From Shinisaurus crocodilurus (Eukaryota; Chordata; Lepidosauria; Squamata; Shinisauridae): a stretch of DNA of 64,000 nt. The translations under genes were made by a program, and so were the position numbers. The notes beneath the pieces were generated by a model that was given only the letters and a program-made list of their open reading frames with translations, was not told the origin of the DNA and did no database searches. Numbering within the stretch: the first letter of the stretch is position 1; each line of letters begins with the position of its first letter. This document shows positions 39,667 to 49,967 of the stretch, one piece after another. The DNA lies in the NCBI GenBank assembly GCA_021292165.1, contig CM037879.1, forward strand, positions 286,414,272-286,478,271. Reading direction: 5' to 3'.

Positions 39667-40206
39667 TGTCATGTTCTCTGGCCTTGATCTCCCCTTCTGG
39701 CTTAGAGGAGGACTCAGAGGGGGAGGAGGCTTCGTCTAGTAACCCATCACCTGCTACACCAGGACCATCCAAGCCAGAGGACGTGGCTTTGCCAGACTCT
39801 TTGGATTCAGGGGGCACCCCTCTGGCGCAGCCCTCTCCACTCCCATGCCATAGGAGTCAGCAGCTGCAGAATTGGACAATGGCCCTTTATAAAGGGGGGT
39901 GGGGCAGAGTTAACAGCAGGTCCAGAGCTGCCAGGCCAGCCTTCATAGACTTCAAAAGGCCTCTGCATGTTGCTGAGACAACTGCTCTTTGTGGGTGGGT
40001 TTTAGCTAGTGATCTGTCCAGGGTCCTGACAGACCTGGCCTGGCCTGGCCGAAACCAGCATTGCCTAACCTGACCTTGCCTTACTGGATGAGACCTCGCC
40101 TTATTGGACATCATCTTGCTCTTCTAGGCGATCCAGCCTTCCCAGGCATTACCTCTGCTGAAACCTAGTTTCCCCGGGGAGCCCTACGCTGAGCAAAGAC
40201 AAGACA
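39667..40206 (+). repeat. Candidate solo LTR
   Basis: Starts TGTCATGTTC and ends ACAAGACA, flanked by ATGAC and ATGAT (4 of 5 match). Internal TATA-like CCTTTATAAAGG at 39890. A frame of about 129 residues inside shows no recognisable domain. An LTR reading is more likely than a gene. Confidence 0.5.
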
Positions 40207-40384
40207 ATGATGGCATACCTGCCAGCTCCCTTCTTGTTATCAAAAAAGGATAAGAAAAAATATAAACCCCCAAACTCCACCCACCCCACCCACAAATTTT
40301 AGACTGTGCCCAAAATGCGCAGAATATGTGATATTTAACTGTGGAGAGGGATACTGGTTGAACTTTGATATCACCCTACTTCCA

Positions 40385-40790
40385 AGGTGCTCAGTATGAT
40401 GTACGTGGTACCTCCTCTGTTTTATCCTCACAACAGCCCTATTGAGGTAGACTAGTCTGAGGGATATTTATTTATCTGTCTATTTATTTAATACCCCACC
40501 TTAACAGCACAAGCTCCCCCTCTGGTGAGCTTCATGTCTGAGTGAAGAGCTGTACTCAGGTCTTGCTGGCCTTAAGTCCAACGCTCTAACCAGAACACAA
40601 CATGTAATCCTTACAACAACAACAACAACAACAACCCTGTAAGGTAGGTCAGCATTATTATCTCCACAGTGCAAACTGGGGATGGGGGAGCGGGAGGGAG
40701 AAGGGGCTGAGAATCAGTGGCTTGCCTAAGGCCACCTTAGTACATTCATGGTCCAGGGAAGATTTGAACTGGGGACTTTGTTTAATACCA
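40385..40790 (-). repeat. Old MIR/CORE-type SINE pieces
   Basis: GTTTTATCCTCACAACAGCC at 40419. At 40636-40790 CCTGTAAGGTAGGTCAGCAT, CAGTGGCTTGCCTAAGGCCA and GATTTGAACTGGGGACTTTG are in the classic inverted MIR order. (CAA)n at 40614-40634. Confidence 0.65.
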
Positions 40791-41107
40791 GAGCCTGCAA
40801 GCCTATGGACACCGGGAGCATGTGTGAAAACCTGAGGCTCACTCACATAAGATTGAGGCATGGGGAAGTGTCACATCTAAACCGAGGCCAACTTGTTTGA
40901 TGTTTGGCTCCCTGTGACCAACTGATTGCATTACACTAACTCTCAGGTGTTTTCTGAAGCAGATGGGGGCGGGGGGGGGGAAGAACAAACTGAAAATCCT
41001 GTGAAGAGAAATGATCTTCTGTGGCAGGTTAATTAACACCGAGCACAAGGGTAATATGGGATTGAAAGTAGAAAATTCCTATGTCAGAATGATACCTTGG
41101 GCTCAGT
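40791..41107. other. Stretch without a recognisable gene
   Basis: G-run at 40965-40980. Otherwise unassigned. Confidence 0.4.
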
Positions 41108-41215
41108 TCTCTGGATTGGCCCCACTCACATAGGCTGGCCACTGGGGCCCCTAAGCAGGAAGGGCTGTAAGTGTTAATAAACAAAAGCTCTCCTTCATCG
41201 TTAAAAGCAAAGGTC

Positions 41216-41270
<55 letters not shown>

Positions 41271-41425
41271 TATTATCTTCTTCTTCTTCTTCTTCTTCTT
41301 CTTCTTCTTCTTCTTCTTCTTCTTCTTCTTCTTCTTCATCCATCCGCTGTGACAGTAATGCTCTTAACTCTTGGCCACCCCCTCCAGTGCAAACTCTCCT
41401 GCACACTGGGAAAAAAATGTTGGTT
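41108..41425 (-). repeat. LTR-like repeat with internal (TTA)n(TTC)n, copy A
   Basis: The reverse complement of 50785-51035, unit by unit. Shared blocks are CTGGATTGGCCCCACTCACA, GCCACTGGGGCCCCTAAGCA, TTAATAAACAAAAGCTCTCC and CAAACTCTCCTGCACACTGG. The microsatellite (about 19 TTA then about 19 TTC, 41217-41335) sits at the same internal position as the (AAT)n in the other copy. Confidence 0.8.
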
Positions 41426-41444
41426 CTAGTGACCTGAAAGGCAG

Positions 41445-41458
41445 AAATAATAATAATA

Positions 41459-41503
<45 letters not shown>

Positions 41504-41532
41504 CTGCTGCTGCTACTACTACTACTAATAAT
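41445..41532. repeat. Compound trinucleotide repeat
   Basis: (AAT)n, then (GAT)n of about 14 units, then GCT and ACT units. 41533-41821 after it holds no gene I can support. Confidence 0.93.
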
Positions 41533-41821
41533 AGAGCTTCTAATGGGATTATAGACTAATGGGATTCCCAATAAGAGATTAGTGTTGTCTCATTTAAGAT
41601 GACCAGGATTCCCAGGTGAGACATGGTGGAACTTCTCTGCCCTGAGCAGCCCTGCATAGTGTAAAACAACACAATATTTGCAAACTGGCCAAAATTATAC
41701 AGGTCACAGAATGTGGCTCTTCCTGGTGCATCGTTTTAATCCATTTATTGTAGGAGGGTAGGGCTGAATCCAACACAACGGGCCCTGCAGAAGGAAGATC
41801 AATGGGCAATTGTGTATTCAT

Positions 41822-41958
41822 GCTTCTCCGACCTGGTGCCTTCCAGATGTGGTGGACTACTACAGCTCCCATCATCCCTGGCCAATGACCACGCTGGCTG
41901 GGAATGATGAGAGTTGCAGACCAAAACATTTGGAGAGCACCAGATTGGGGAAGGCAGG
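41822..41958. mobile_element. hAT MITE
   Basis: CTTCTCCGACCTGGTGCCTT ... GCACCAGATTGGGGAAGG, with an inner arm CTACAGCTCCCATCATCCCT / GAATGATGAGAGTTGCAG. No clear duplication. Confidence 0.7.
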
Positions 41959-41988
41959 TGCATTCCCTGTGCAAGCAAATCTTCTTAA

Positions 41989-42103
41989 GGGCACAGTCCC
42001 ATGCATGTTTAGACAGAAAAAAGACCTACAACTTCCAACATGCTGGGGCATGCTGGGAATTGTAGGCCTTTTTCCCCTGTCTAAACATGCATAGGATTGA
42101 GCC
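41989..42103. mobile_element. Hairpin MITE (TTAA/TWA family), TTAA flanks
   Basis: GGGCACAGTCCCATGCATGT ... ACATGCATAGGATTGAGCC with TTAA at both edges (41985-41988, 42104-42107). Core arm partly deleted. Confidence 0.85.
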
Positions 42104-42107
42104 TTAA

Positions 42108-42648
42108 ATGTAAGAAGGTTTCCTGGCTCAATGAACGGATCTTTCTTTCTTTCTTTCGGCCCTTTTTTCTTCCCTACATTGTCCGTGAGAGATTTGCCCC
42201 CCCCCCCAAGGTCTTACAATGGGACCTCATCTAGCTCCCAGAAGCCCCCCCCCTGCTAATGTGCTTCCTTTCAGAGTTAATTTCCTTATAAAATCCAGCC
42301 AGCCTCACCACTCTGCCATTTACAGATTAGCATCAGAGTAAATACCTGGCGATTTTTCATTTCTGTTTTAAGGCTACAATATCGTTATCAGTTCAGTTTA
42401 ACTGACTGGGAATCAGCCTGGTGAGATCAAAAGAGACGTGGGGTGAGTGGAGAGAGATGAGAAGAATGCATATAGATAACAATCGCTTATCATGTTCTTC
42501 CATGACAATACACCAGCTCTTTGGCCCTTTTGATCACAAAACCTGCTCTCTGGGTTAGTGCTCTTACTGTTCTGTAGCTCTTCTGTGTAAGGAAATAACA
42601 ATACTTTGGGTCAGAGTATATGCTGTCGAAACTATATGATCTGCAGTG
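42108..42648. other. Low-repeat stretch, candidate conserved non-coding DNA at 42270-42600
   Basis: (CTTT)n at 42141-42158 and C-run at 42198. 42270-42600 is repeat-free (GTTAATTTCCTTATAAAATC, ACAGATTAGCATCAGAGTAA). No exon supported. Confidence 0.3.
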
Positions 42649-42790
42649 CCAGGGGTGGGCAGAAAGCAGATCTCCAGATGTTTTGGTACTTCAACTTCCA
42701 GACAGCATTCCTGACCATTGGCCATGCTGGCAGGGGCTTCTGGGAAGTCCAAAACATCTGGAAGTCCACCTTCTGCCCAATCCTGACCTA
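42649..42790. mobile_element. hAT MITE
   Basis: CAGGGGTGGGCAGAAAGCAG ... CACCTTCTGCCCAATCCTG, inner arms CCAGATGTTTTGG / CCAAAACATCTGG. Duplication not clear. Confidence 0.78.
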
Positions 42791-42806
42791 CATTGTCCAC
42801 AAATAC

Positions 42807-42990
42807 ATAGATTTCATAGATTTCATAGATCTTAGAGTTGGAAGGAGCCTACAAGGCCATCGAGTCCAACCCCCTGCTCAATGCAGGAAACTAGAGGAGC
42901 GGTCTCCCATCCAAGTAATCACCAGGCCTGGCCCTGCTTAGCTTTCCACGCTCAAGACAAGCTGAGCCGGCGTAAGCCACAGGCCTGTAT
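42807..42990 (-). repeat. 5S/CR1 SINE, full length
   Basis: In reverse: ATAGATTTCATAGATCTTAG tail, CR1 block, GGTCTCCCATCCAAGTAATC (box C), CCTGCTTAGCTTTCCACGCT (box A), AAGCCACAGGCCTGT head. Confidence 0.9.
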
Positions 42991-43478
42991 TCAATTTCCA
43001 GGATCGATTGAAAGTGCTGGTTTGGTCCTCTGCTGCCCCAGAGGGCAGGGCTATATCCACTGGACTTCTGTTAAAGGAGGGCAAATTTCAGTAGAACATT
43101 AGGAGAAACAGGCTGGTGGTAAGAGCAGTTTGACAATGGAGCCTAGAGGGTTGCTGGCGGAGCTCTCCCTTGCCAGAGGACTTCAAGCAGGAGCTGGCCA
43201 TTAATATGGACTTCTTATATTAATGCATATATTTAAGATAGTGCAGAATTTCTGTTAATGTTACTGGGAATTGACTGCCTTTTTGTTATTTTGTTGTTGT
43301 TGTTGTTGTTGTTGTTATCTTTGCAAATTAAAATTAAAAGTATTCAAAATATAAGCAGAGGCGAGACAGCCGTCTGTTGGTCGGTAGAGACCGCCGTCTC
43401 TAGCTCTGGATTTTCAGCACTGAGCAGTGGGCTAGACTAAATGACCTCTGGGGTGCCTTCCAACTATATAACCTTTTA
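42991..43478. other. Stretch without a recognisable gene
   Basis: A (TTG)n tract is at 43293-43317. Otherwise unassigned. Confidence 0.4.
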
Positions 43479-43616
43479 GGATGCAAGCCTATGCAAGTTT
43501 AGACAGAAAAAAAAAAAGTCCTACAACTCCCGGCATTCCCCAGGCAACATGGCTGGCTGGGGGATGCTGGGAGCTGTAGGACTCATTCCTGTCTAAACGT
43601 GCATCGGGTTGCACTC
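43479..43616. mobile_element. Hairpin MITE (TTAA/TWA family), TSD TTA
   Basis: GGATGCAAGCCTATGCAAGT ... CTAAACGTGCATCGGGTTGC, TTA on both sides. Core arm CCTACAACTCCCGGCATTCC. Confidence 0.82.
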
Positions 43617-44095
43617 TTATGGCGCAACAATCCTACGGGTTGCGCCCTCGATGCTCGTAAGCCCCCAACTTGGAGGCTTTGGAGCATCCTATGCAGAGCG
43701 GGAGCAGCAGCAGATGGGATCTCCCCACTCCTCCTGCTCTGCCTTTTTGCTAGATGCATGGCCATTTTCGGGGGTCCAGCTGGGGCACTTCAGAGGGGGG
43801 AGGGAAAGGAGGCTGCAGAGAACACAGGATAGTTTGTACCCTGGCCTCTGCAGTCTGCTCCCCTTCCCGCCCCCCAAAATGCCCCCCTTTAGCCGCTTCC
43901 TGAGGTTGAGTGAGTTCCCGAGCTCGGAGAGGCAGTCAGTGCAGTTCTTTCCGTGCCCGCTGTGAGGTGGTGGTGGTGGGGGAGGAATGGAGTGCTCCGA
44001 GGTCCGAGCTCTGTTTCTGACCTCGGATCTGGGAATCCGAAGTATCCCATGGCCCCTCAGATGATGTCTGGGGGCCATAGGATTCATCTCTCCAT
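43617..44095 (+). repeat. Unclassified dispersed repeat X, copy 2
   Basis: Continuous copy of the family at 2473-3512. Possible terminal inversion GCGCAACAATCCTA / ATAGGATTCATCT suggests a DNA element with ends related to the ATAGGATTGCA-type MITEs. No coding capacity. Confidence 0.65.
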
Positions 44096-44340
44096 TATTC
44101 TCTAAATGCGATGGGAGCATTAGATCCCATCACATGTGTACCCCTCTGAATTCCAAGACAACCTTGAAGGCCTTGGTCAGAGTTGGTCTGTGAAGGGGGG
44201 GGGGGCGTTTTCAAAGTAAAAAAAAAAAAGATAAACGATGGATGCTTAAGTCACGAAGACCATGCAAGTGCTTGCAATCAATTTCAGTTTGAATAACTAA
44301 GTTCATTAGATAGCTGTCCAAGCTTGGTACATATGCGGGC
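44096..44340. other. Stretch without a recognisable gene
   Basis: G-run at 44199 and A-run at 44219. Unassigned. Confidence 0.4.
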
Positions 44341-44642
44341 ATAGAATCATAGAATACGTAGAGTTGGAAGGGGCCTATAAGGCCATCGAGTCCAACCCCC
44401 TGCTCAATGCAGGAATCCCAAGTCACAGCATCCCTGACAGATGGCCGTCCAGCTGCACCTTGAATGCCTCCAGTGTGGGAGAGCCCACCACCTCCCTAGG
44501 TCGTTGGTTCCATTATCGTATTGCTCTAACAGTCAGGAAGTTTTTCCTGATGTTCGGCCAGAATCTGGCTTCCTGTAACTTGAGCCCATGGTTCCGTGTC
44601 CTGCACTCTGGGATGGTCAAGAAGAGATCCTGGCCCTCCTCT
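44341..44642 (-). mobile_element. CR1 LINE 3' end
   Basis: ATAGAATCATAGAATACGTA terminus, then the 3' UTR and the inverted ORF2 end. It stops at 44642 where an A/T-rich stretch begins. Confidence 0.9.
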
Positions 44643-44949
44643 ACAAATATTTTTTAAATTAAATTTTTTTATTGTAAAATTGCAACAAAATGAAAACATA
44701 AAGAGGGGGGGGAAAAGTAACTAAATAAATTACAAACATGACCGATTTTACTGATGGACTGCCTACTTTTTGAGTTTCGGTGCCATCCCTAGTTTAAAGC
44801 GAGATGTGTTCTTTCTGCCAGAGAGCCTGGGGAGAGCCACCACCAGCCAGGGTAGATAATCATGATATTGGGTTAGATGGACTAATATAAGGCAGACTCC
44901 TAGCCAAGAGACAGAGATGTACACATCTGCGATGCAGGAAGCTGGCAAC
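44643..44949. other. AT-rich stretch and a SINE remnant
   Basis: 44643-44750 is T/A-rich like a LINE tail. 44823-44915 has CCTGGGGAGAGCCACCACCA and GGGTTAGATGGACTAATATA, a remnant of the tRNA-Ala SINE body. Confidence 0.45.
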
Positions 44950-45268
44950 CAGTGCTGTCTCCAGGTTTTTTGAGGGTCCTTGGGCAAGGATCCCCCCCCC
45001 CCCGGTGAGTCTACCTTCTCACCACCATGGTCACCAGCTGCTTGTGCTCCAGATCCTCTTTCTCATCATTGCTTCCACTTGCTTGCCTGCAGACAGGCGG
45101 GGAGCCAGTGAGCAAGGAGGCCGTGGCATCTCCTGCTCCTCACCGCCATTGACTGGGCTGGAGCAAGAGACAGGTGAGCAAGCAGGTTGCAATGGCGAAG
45201 AGAAGGAGCAAGTCTGGGGGACGCTTGCTACTGTACCCCTGCAGAGACGTGGGCCCACGCTGGCCCTG
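44950..45268. mobile_element. hAT element with perfect TSD
   Basis: Starts CAGTGCTGTCTCCAGG, ends CCACGCTGGCCCTG, flanked by CTGGCAAC on both sides (44942-44949, 45269-45276). 319 bp. Frames inside are not conserved with the relatives at 12622 and 38560, so it is non-autonomous. Confidence 0.92.
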
Positions 45269-45276
45269 CTGGCAAC

Positions 45277-45683
45277 CTATGGCCAACTGAGGCTGAAGAT
45301 GATCTCTTTGGTTGCTACTGAAGAAGACCTCTAAAAATTCCACAGTAACCACAATTTAAAAGCAATGTCATTTCTTTCTAATATTTCAGAAATACACACA
45401 GATATTGGAAGATTTGTATGCCTTTTGTGCTCTCTACTGGAAATGATGAATGCATTAAAAAAAAAATACCCATAAGACCCTGGGGATTTTAAATATCCTC
45501 TTAAAACCCTTTAATTTGAAGAGATTGTTACAATCAACTCGATGTTAAATCCGCGGATCTGTATCTGCAAAGGGATGATGATTAGTGAAGAATTAGAGAG
45601 GGCAGATGGCATGGGAATACTCAGCTGCGGGCTGCGGCCCTTTCATAGTATGCTTTCCAAGGGTGACAGCCAGGAGGCACCAG
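45277..45683. promoter_or_regulatory. Candidate conserved non-coding element
   Basis: 45330-45640 is repeat-free and AT-rich with TTTCTTTCTAATATTTCAGA and GATGATGAATGCATTAAAAA-like motifs. No exon supported. Confidence 0.3.
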
Positions 45684-45735
45684 TTTTTATTTATTATATT
45701 TATACTCCGCCTTTTTTCCTGCAAGTGGCAACTGG
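45684..45735 (-). repeat. MIR-like SINE tail fragment
   Basis: TTTATTTATTATATTTATAC and CCGCCTTTTTTCCTGCAAG only. The rest of the SINE is absent. Confidence 0.65.
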
Positions 45736-45803
45736 TGGCAGGTGGCATAAAATCTATTCTGTGACAGCAGGTGGAAGGGAACAAATAAAGGCCCTGGGCA
45801 GGG

Positions 45804-48362
45804 TGGGAGAGTCATAGAGAACTCCGAGTCTACTACCGACCACCCAATCAAGGAGAAGACGAGGATGGAACTTTTGAAAAACAAATTGCCAGTGTTTCAA
45901 GGAGGCACAATGTGGTAGTAATGGGAGACTTCAATTTCCCTGATATCTGTTGGGAGACTTTTTCAGCCAAACATGGCCCCTCCAAGAAATTCCTGAGCTG
46001 TGCTGCTGATAACTTCCTCCTACAGAAAGTGGAGGAAGGAACTAGAGGATCGGCTATCCTTGACCTGATTCTAACCAACAGAGACGAGTTAGTGGATAAA
46101 GTGGCAGTTTCGGGAACTCTGGGGGAAAGTGACCATGTTATACTTGAGTTCTTGATTCTAACGGAAGCAAAAGCTGAGTGTAGCCAAACACGTACCCTGG
46201 ATTTTAGGAAAGCCAATTTTAACAAACTCAGAACAATGATTAGTAAGATCCCATGGCAAGTGACTCTCACGAGAAAGGGAGCCCAGGAGGGGTGGGAGTT
46301 TTTAAAAAAGGAAATTTTAAAGGCACAATTGCAAACAATTCCCAAAAGGAAAAAAGGCAGAGGGCAACAGAAGAAGCCAATGTGGCTTCACAATAAACTC
46401 AAAGACGACCTGAAAACAAAAAAGGACACGTATAGGAAGTGGAAGGAAGGACAGGCTACAAGTGAAGAGTACAGGCAGGTAGCACAGAACTGCAGGAATA
46501 GTGTCAGGAAGGCTAAAGCTGAGAATGAGCTAAGGTTAGCGAGGAATGCTAAAAGCAACAAAAAAGCTTTCTTCAGATACATGCACAGTAAAAGACAGAA
46601 GAAAGAACTGGTGGTTCAACTACGCAATGAGGATGGCAAATTGATAACAGAAGACAAAGAAAAGGCAGAAGTGTTCAATTCCTACTTCGGCTCGGTCTTC
46701 TCCCAAAAGAGGGTCTATGACCCCCCTGGCAAACCTGAAGTGCAGACTGAAGGGGCAGGATTGCAGCTTGAGATTAATAGGCAAATGGTCAAGGAGCACC
46801 TGATTACTCTGAACGAGTTTAAATCTCCAGGGCCTGATGAGCTGCATCCTAGAGTAATAAAGGAACTGGCAGAAGAACTCTCAGAACCACTGTCTATTAT
46901 CTTTGAGAAATCATGGAGGACAGGTGAAGTGCCAGACGACTGGAGGAGGGCAAATGTTGTTCCCATCTTCAAAAAGGGCAAGAAGGAGGAACCTGGGAAC
47001 TATAGGCCAGTCAGTCTGACATCAATCCCCGGGAAGATTTTTGAGCAGATTATAAAGAAGTCAGTCTGCAAGCACCTTGAAAACAATGCAGTGATTACTA
47101 GAAGCCAGCATGGATTTGTCAAGAACAAATCCTGTCAGACTAATCTGATCTCATTTTTTGATCGGGTAACCTCCCTTGTGGACTGTGGGAATGCTGTGGA
47201 CATTATATATCTGGACTTCAGCAAAGCTTTCGACAAAGTGCCTCATGATATCCTGATTAGTAAGCTAGCTAAGAGTGGGCTAGATGGAACAACTATCAGG
47301 TGGATCCACAACTGGCTACAGAATCGGACTCAAAGAGTGCTTATCAATGGTTCCTTCTCAAACTGGGGAGAGGTAACGAGCGGGGTACCACAGGGCTCGG
47401 TCCTGGGCCCGGTGCTCTTCAACATTTTTATTAATGACTTGGATCAGGAGGTACGGGGAATGCTTATCAAATTTGCAGATGACACAAAGTTGGGTGGAAC
47501 AGCTAATACTCTGGAAGACAGAAACAAAATTCAAAGTGACCTCGATAGGCTGGAGCGCTGGGCCGAAAACAACAGAATGAAATTTAATAGGGATAAATGC
47601 CAAGTGCTGCACCTAGGGAGAGGAAACCAAATGCAGAGTTACAGAATGGGGGACACTTGGCTCAACAATACTACAAGTGAGAAGGATCTTGGAATTGTGG
47701 TAGATCACAAACTGAATATGAGCCAGCAATGCGATGTGGCTGCAAAGAAGGCAAATGCAATTTTGGGCTGTATTAATAGAAGTATAGCTTCCAAATCGCG
47801 GGAAGTGATAATTCCCCTTTACTCGGCACTGGTTAGGCCTCATCTTGAGTACTGCGTCCAGTTCTGGGCACCACACTTTCAGAAGGATGTAGACAAACTG
47901 GAGAGGGTTCAGAGGAGGGCAACAAAGATGATAAAGGGACTGGAAACAAGGCCCTATGAGGAGAGACTGAAAGAACTGGGCATGTTTAGCCTTCAGAAGA
48001 GGAGACTGAGGGGAGATATGATCGCACTCTTCCAGTATTTGAAGGGATGTCACACAGAGGAGGGCAAAGATCTCTTCTCGATCATCCCAGTTTGCAGGAC
48101 ACGGAATAATGGGCTCAAGTTACAGGAACCTAGATTCCACCTAAACATCAGGAAAAATTTCCTGACTGTCAGAGCAATAAGACAATGGAATCAACTACCT
48201 AGGGAGGTTGTGGGCTCTCCCACTCTGGAGGCATTCAAGGTGCAGCTGGACAGCCATCTGTCAGGGATGCTTTGACCTAGATTCCTGCATTGAGCAGGGG
48301 GTTGGACTCGATGGCCTTGTAGGCCCCTTCCAACTCTACTTTTCTATGATTCTATGATTCCT
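45804..48362 (+). mobile_element. CR1 LINE, 5'-truncated, ORF2 otherwise intact
   Basis: Longest LINE copy in the window. It starts within the endonuclease domain, keeps one open frame to the stop at 48275, and then has a short 3' UTR (GGACTCGATGGCCTTGTAGG) and a TTCTATGATTCTATGATT terminus. At least six other CR1 pieces here (1316, 36690, 44341, 51458, 57040, 63482) are shorter copies of the same family. Confidence 0.96.
45810..48275 (+). CDS. CR1 ORF2 protein (endonuclease C-terminus plus reverse transcriptase)
   Basis: About 821 codons open from at least 45810, with no true start because the 5' end is lost. The first residues (RVYYRPPNQ) are already inside the AP-type endonuclease. GDFNFPDICW and SDHVILEF (about residue 107) are its last conserved blocks. 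The reverse transcriptase follows: SPGPDELHPRVIKELAEE, NYRPVSLTSIPGKIFEQII, SQHGFVKNKSC, YLDFSKAFDKVPH (catalytic Asp near 474), SGVPQGSVLGPVLFNIFIND and FADD (near 554). It ends in the CR1 C-terminal block ([19 protein letters not shown] to LDSHLSGML). The protein would nick target DNA and copy CR1 RNA. This copy lacks the promoter, ORF1 and most of the endonuclease, so it should be inert despite the clean frame. The intact frame suggests a young insertion. Confidence 0.93.
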   Translation, partial: SHRELRVYYRPPNQGEDEDGTFEKQIASVSRRHNVVVMGDFNFPDICWETFSAKHGPSKKFLSCAADNFLLQKVEEGTRGSAILDLILTNRDELVDKVAVSGTLGESDHVILEFLILTEAKAECSQTRTLDFRKANFNKLRTMISKIPWQVTLTRKGAQEGWEFLKKEILKAQLQTIPKRKKGRGQQKKPMWLHNKLKDDLKTKKDTYRKWKEGQATSEEYRQVAQNCRNSVRKAKAENELRLARNAKSNKKAFFRYMHSKRQKKELVVQLRNEDGKLITEDKEKAEVFNSYFGSVFSQKRVYDPPGKPEVQTEGAGLQLEINRQMVKEHLITLNEFKSPGPDELHPRVIKELAEELSEPLSIIFEKSWRTGEVPDDWRRANVVPIFKKGKKEEPGNYRPVSLTSIPGKIFEQIIKKSVCKHLENNAVITRSQHGFVKNKSCQTNLISFFDRVTSLVDCGNAVDIIYLDFSKAFDKVPHDILISKLAKSGLDGTTIRWIHNWLQNRTQRVLINGSFSNWGEVTSGVPQGSVLGPVLFNIFINDLDQEVRGMLIKFADDTKLGGTANTLEDRNKIQSDLDRLERWAENNRMKFNRDKCQVLHLGRGNQMQSYRMGDTWLNNTTSEKDLGIVVDHKLNMSQQCDVAAKKANAILGCINRSIASKSREVIIPLYSALVRPHLEYCVQFWAPHFQKDVDKLERVQRRATKMIKGLETRPYEERLKELGMFSLQKRRLRGDMIALFQYLKGCHTEEGKDLFSIIPVCRTRNNGLKLQEPRFHLNIRKNFLTVRAIRQWNQLPREVVGSPTLEAFKVQLDSHLSGML

Positions 48363-48886
48363 ACTTATGCACACACAAAAAAAACAGCCCCCCAAAACAG
48401 CCTTTGCCTCCCCCAAACACCCCAAATCTCTGCAGGCCTCGCTTCCTTCATCCTGTAGTCTAGGAGAATGCCTGCTGCAGTCCTGTGTTAGGGACCCTGC
48501 CAGTGCTCTGTATATAACCTTCTAATAAGCCGGTTAAGTTACGAACACATGTGCGGAGCCTGAAATCAATAGTCAAGGATCGACTAACACCCGCACTTCC
48601 CTTAACGCTGCTGGGAATATTAGTGGCAGCAGAGGGCACCCCTGTTCTGGGGCCACAAGAGTGGGAGGAGCATTTGGGGGATTTTCAGGAGCGGGGCTGA
48701 AATTCATGGTGGGCGCAACACTTACTGACTGGACTAGTTTGGTGGCCACCTTCCCCACCTTCATTCTCCCGGAGAATGATACTATGATGCTACATGATGA
48801 TGTCATGTTGTCCTGACAGGGACTTCTGGGTAAAATAAAATAAAATAAAAAATATGGCAGCCCAGTTGCTAACCTGGGCTTTGTCA
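48363..48886. other. Stretch without a recognisable gene
   Basis: A short (TAAAA)n is at 48834-48848. Unassigned. Confidence 0.4.
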
Positions 48887-48891
48887 GGATC

Positions 48892-49349
48892 TGCTCAGCC
48901 TGCACAGCGCTGCAGCTCCATCTGGTGGCCCGATGGAGAAGGCAGGCAAGTCCACCTGCAAATGCTCGCAGGGTTAGTACTGGACTCGTAGGTGTTCGCA
49001 GGGTCAGAGCTGGCCACTCATGAAGACCAGCTGGGAGCTACAGGAAACCCTATAAGAGGCTTCCTTTTCCTGCTCACCTTTTCCACAGCAGTGTGAGTCA
49101 TTGTGGTTGTTGTTTTGTGTTTGTGTTTGTGCTTGGGCACTTGCCTTTGCTCTTGCTGGTCTCTGACTCTTCACCTGCCCTTGATGCTGCTATCATCCCT
49201 GGTCCTGCCTATGCCTTGCTAGTCTCTGCCATGCTTTGTAGCTGCTCCAATGTTCACCTGGCTCATCCCTGGGTCTCTGCCTACTTCCACCATCCCTGGC
49301 CCCAGCATTCCAGTCCTAAACTGCAGCCTCCCATGCCCCAGACCCGACA
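48892..49349 (+). repeat. Solo LTR
   Basis: 458 bp. Starts TGTCAGGATCTG and ends CAGACCCGACA (short inverted termini, TG...CA), flanked by GGCTT and GACTT (4 of 5). A TATA-like CCCTATAAGAGGC is at about 49049. No internal retroviral coding region remains, as expected after LTR-LTR recombination. Confidence 0.7.
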
Positions 49350-49354
49350 GACTT

Positions 49355-49967
49355 GCTGGGTAGAGTGTTTTATTTGCCAAGGAGAAGCATGTGGCCTAGC
49401 TCAATTTGAGCAGTGACTGTTTTAGGGGTGTAGGTCAGTTGAAAATACTCACCTGGCCTCAGCCACTGAACTGCCTGCAAGGAGTTCATTTGGGCCACAG
49501 GGGGAGCCAGTGGCAGACTTCCTCTGCCCTTAGTGATTCTGGGTGCTACAAGCTGCTCCCTCCCAGCACCACTTTTGGGCCATGGCTATGAACGGGGAAA
49601 ACTGGTTGCCTATTTCCATCTCAGCAGGCCCATTTTAGCGACAGAGCGATGTCCTTGGCTGCGTACTAGGAGCTTGGAGGGATTGTTCTTTGTTCTAATA
49701 ATAAGGAAGTGTAGGAGGACGGTGTGATTTATTACGCAGCTCATTGATTTGTGCTTCCTTAAATAAGGCTGGAGTTTGAAGGGAACACACTGTCGTTGTC
49801 TACGGCTTGATTGTTGGAGGGGAAATAGAGAAGCAAGGACGGTGGTGGAGGCAGAGAGAGGGGCCGCCTGAGAGATCCCAGTTACTCCTGGAGGAAAAGA
49901 ACAGCGGGCAAAAAAATCTCTGGGAATTTTGAAAATGGGTTAAATGTAGATCTGCAAGCTCTGCCGT
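49355..49967. other. Low-repeat stretch, candidate conserved non-coding DNA at 49690-49900
   Basis: No named repeat. GTGTGATTTATTACGCAGCT and GCTTCCTTAAATAAGGCTGG lie in complex sequence. No exon supported. Confidence 0.3.

Noticed and set aside
39684..40073. Plus-strand frame of 129 codons as a small gene
   Set aside because: It lies inside a probable solo LTR and shows no domain or codon pattern. Kept only as a low-interest finding.
41171..41571. Frames of poly-Tyr, poly-Ser, poly-Ile or poly-Asp
   Set aside because: Translations of trinucleotide microsatellites.
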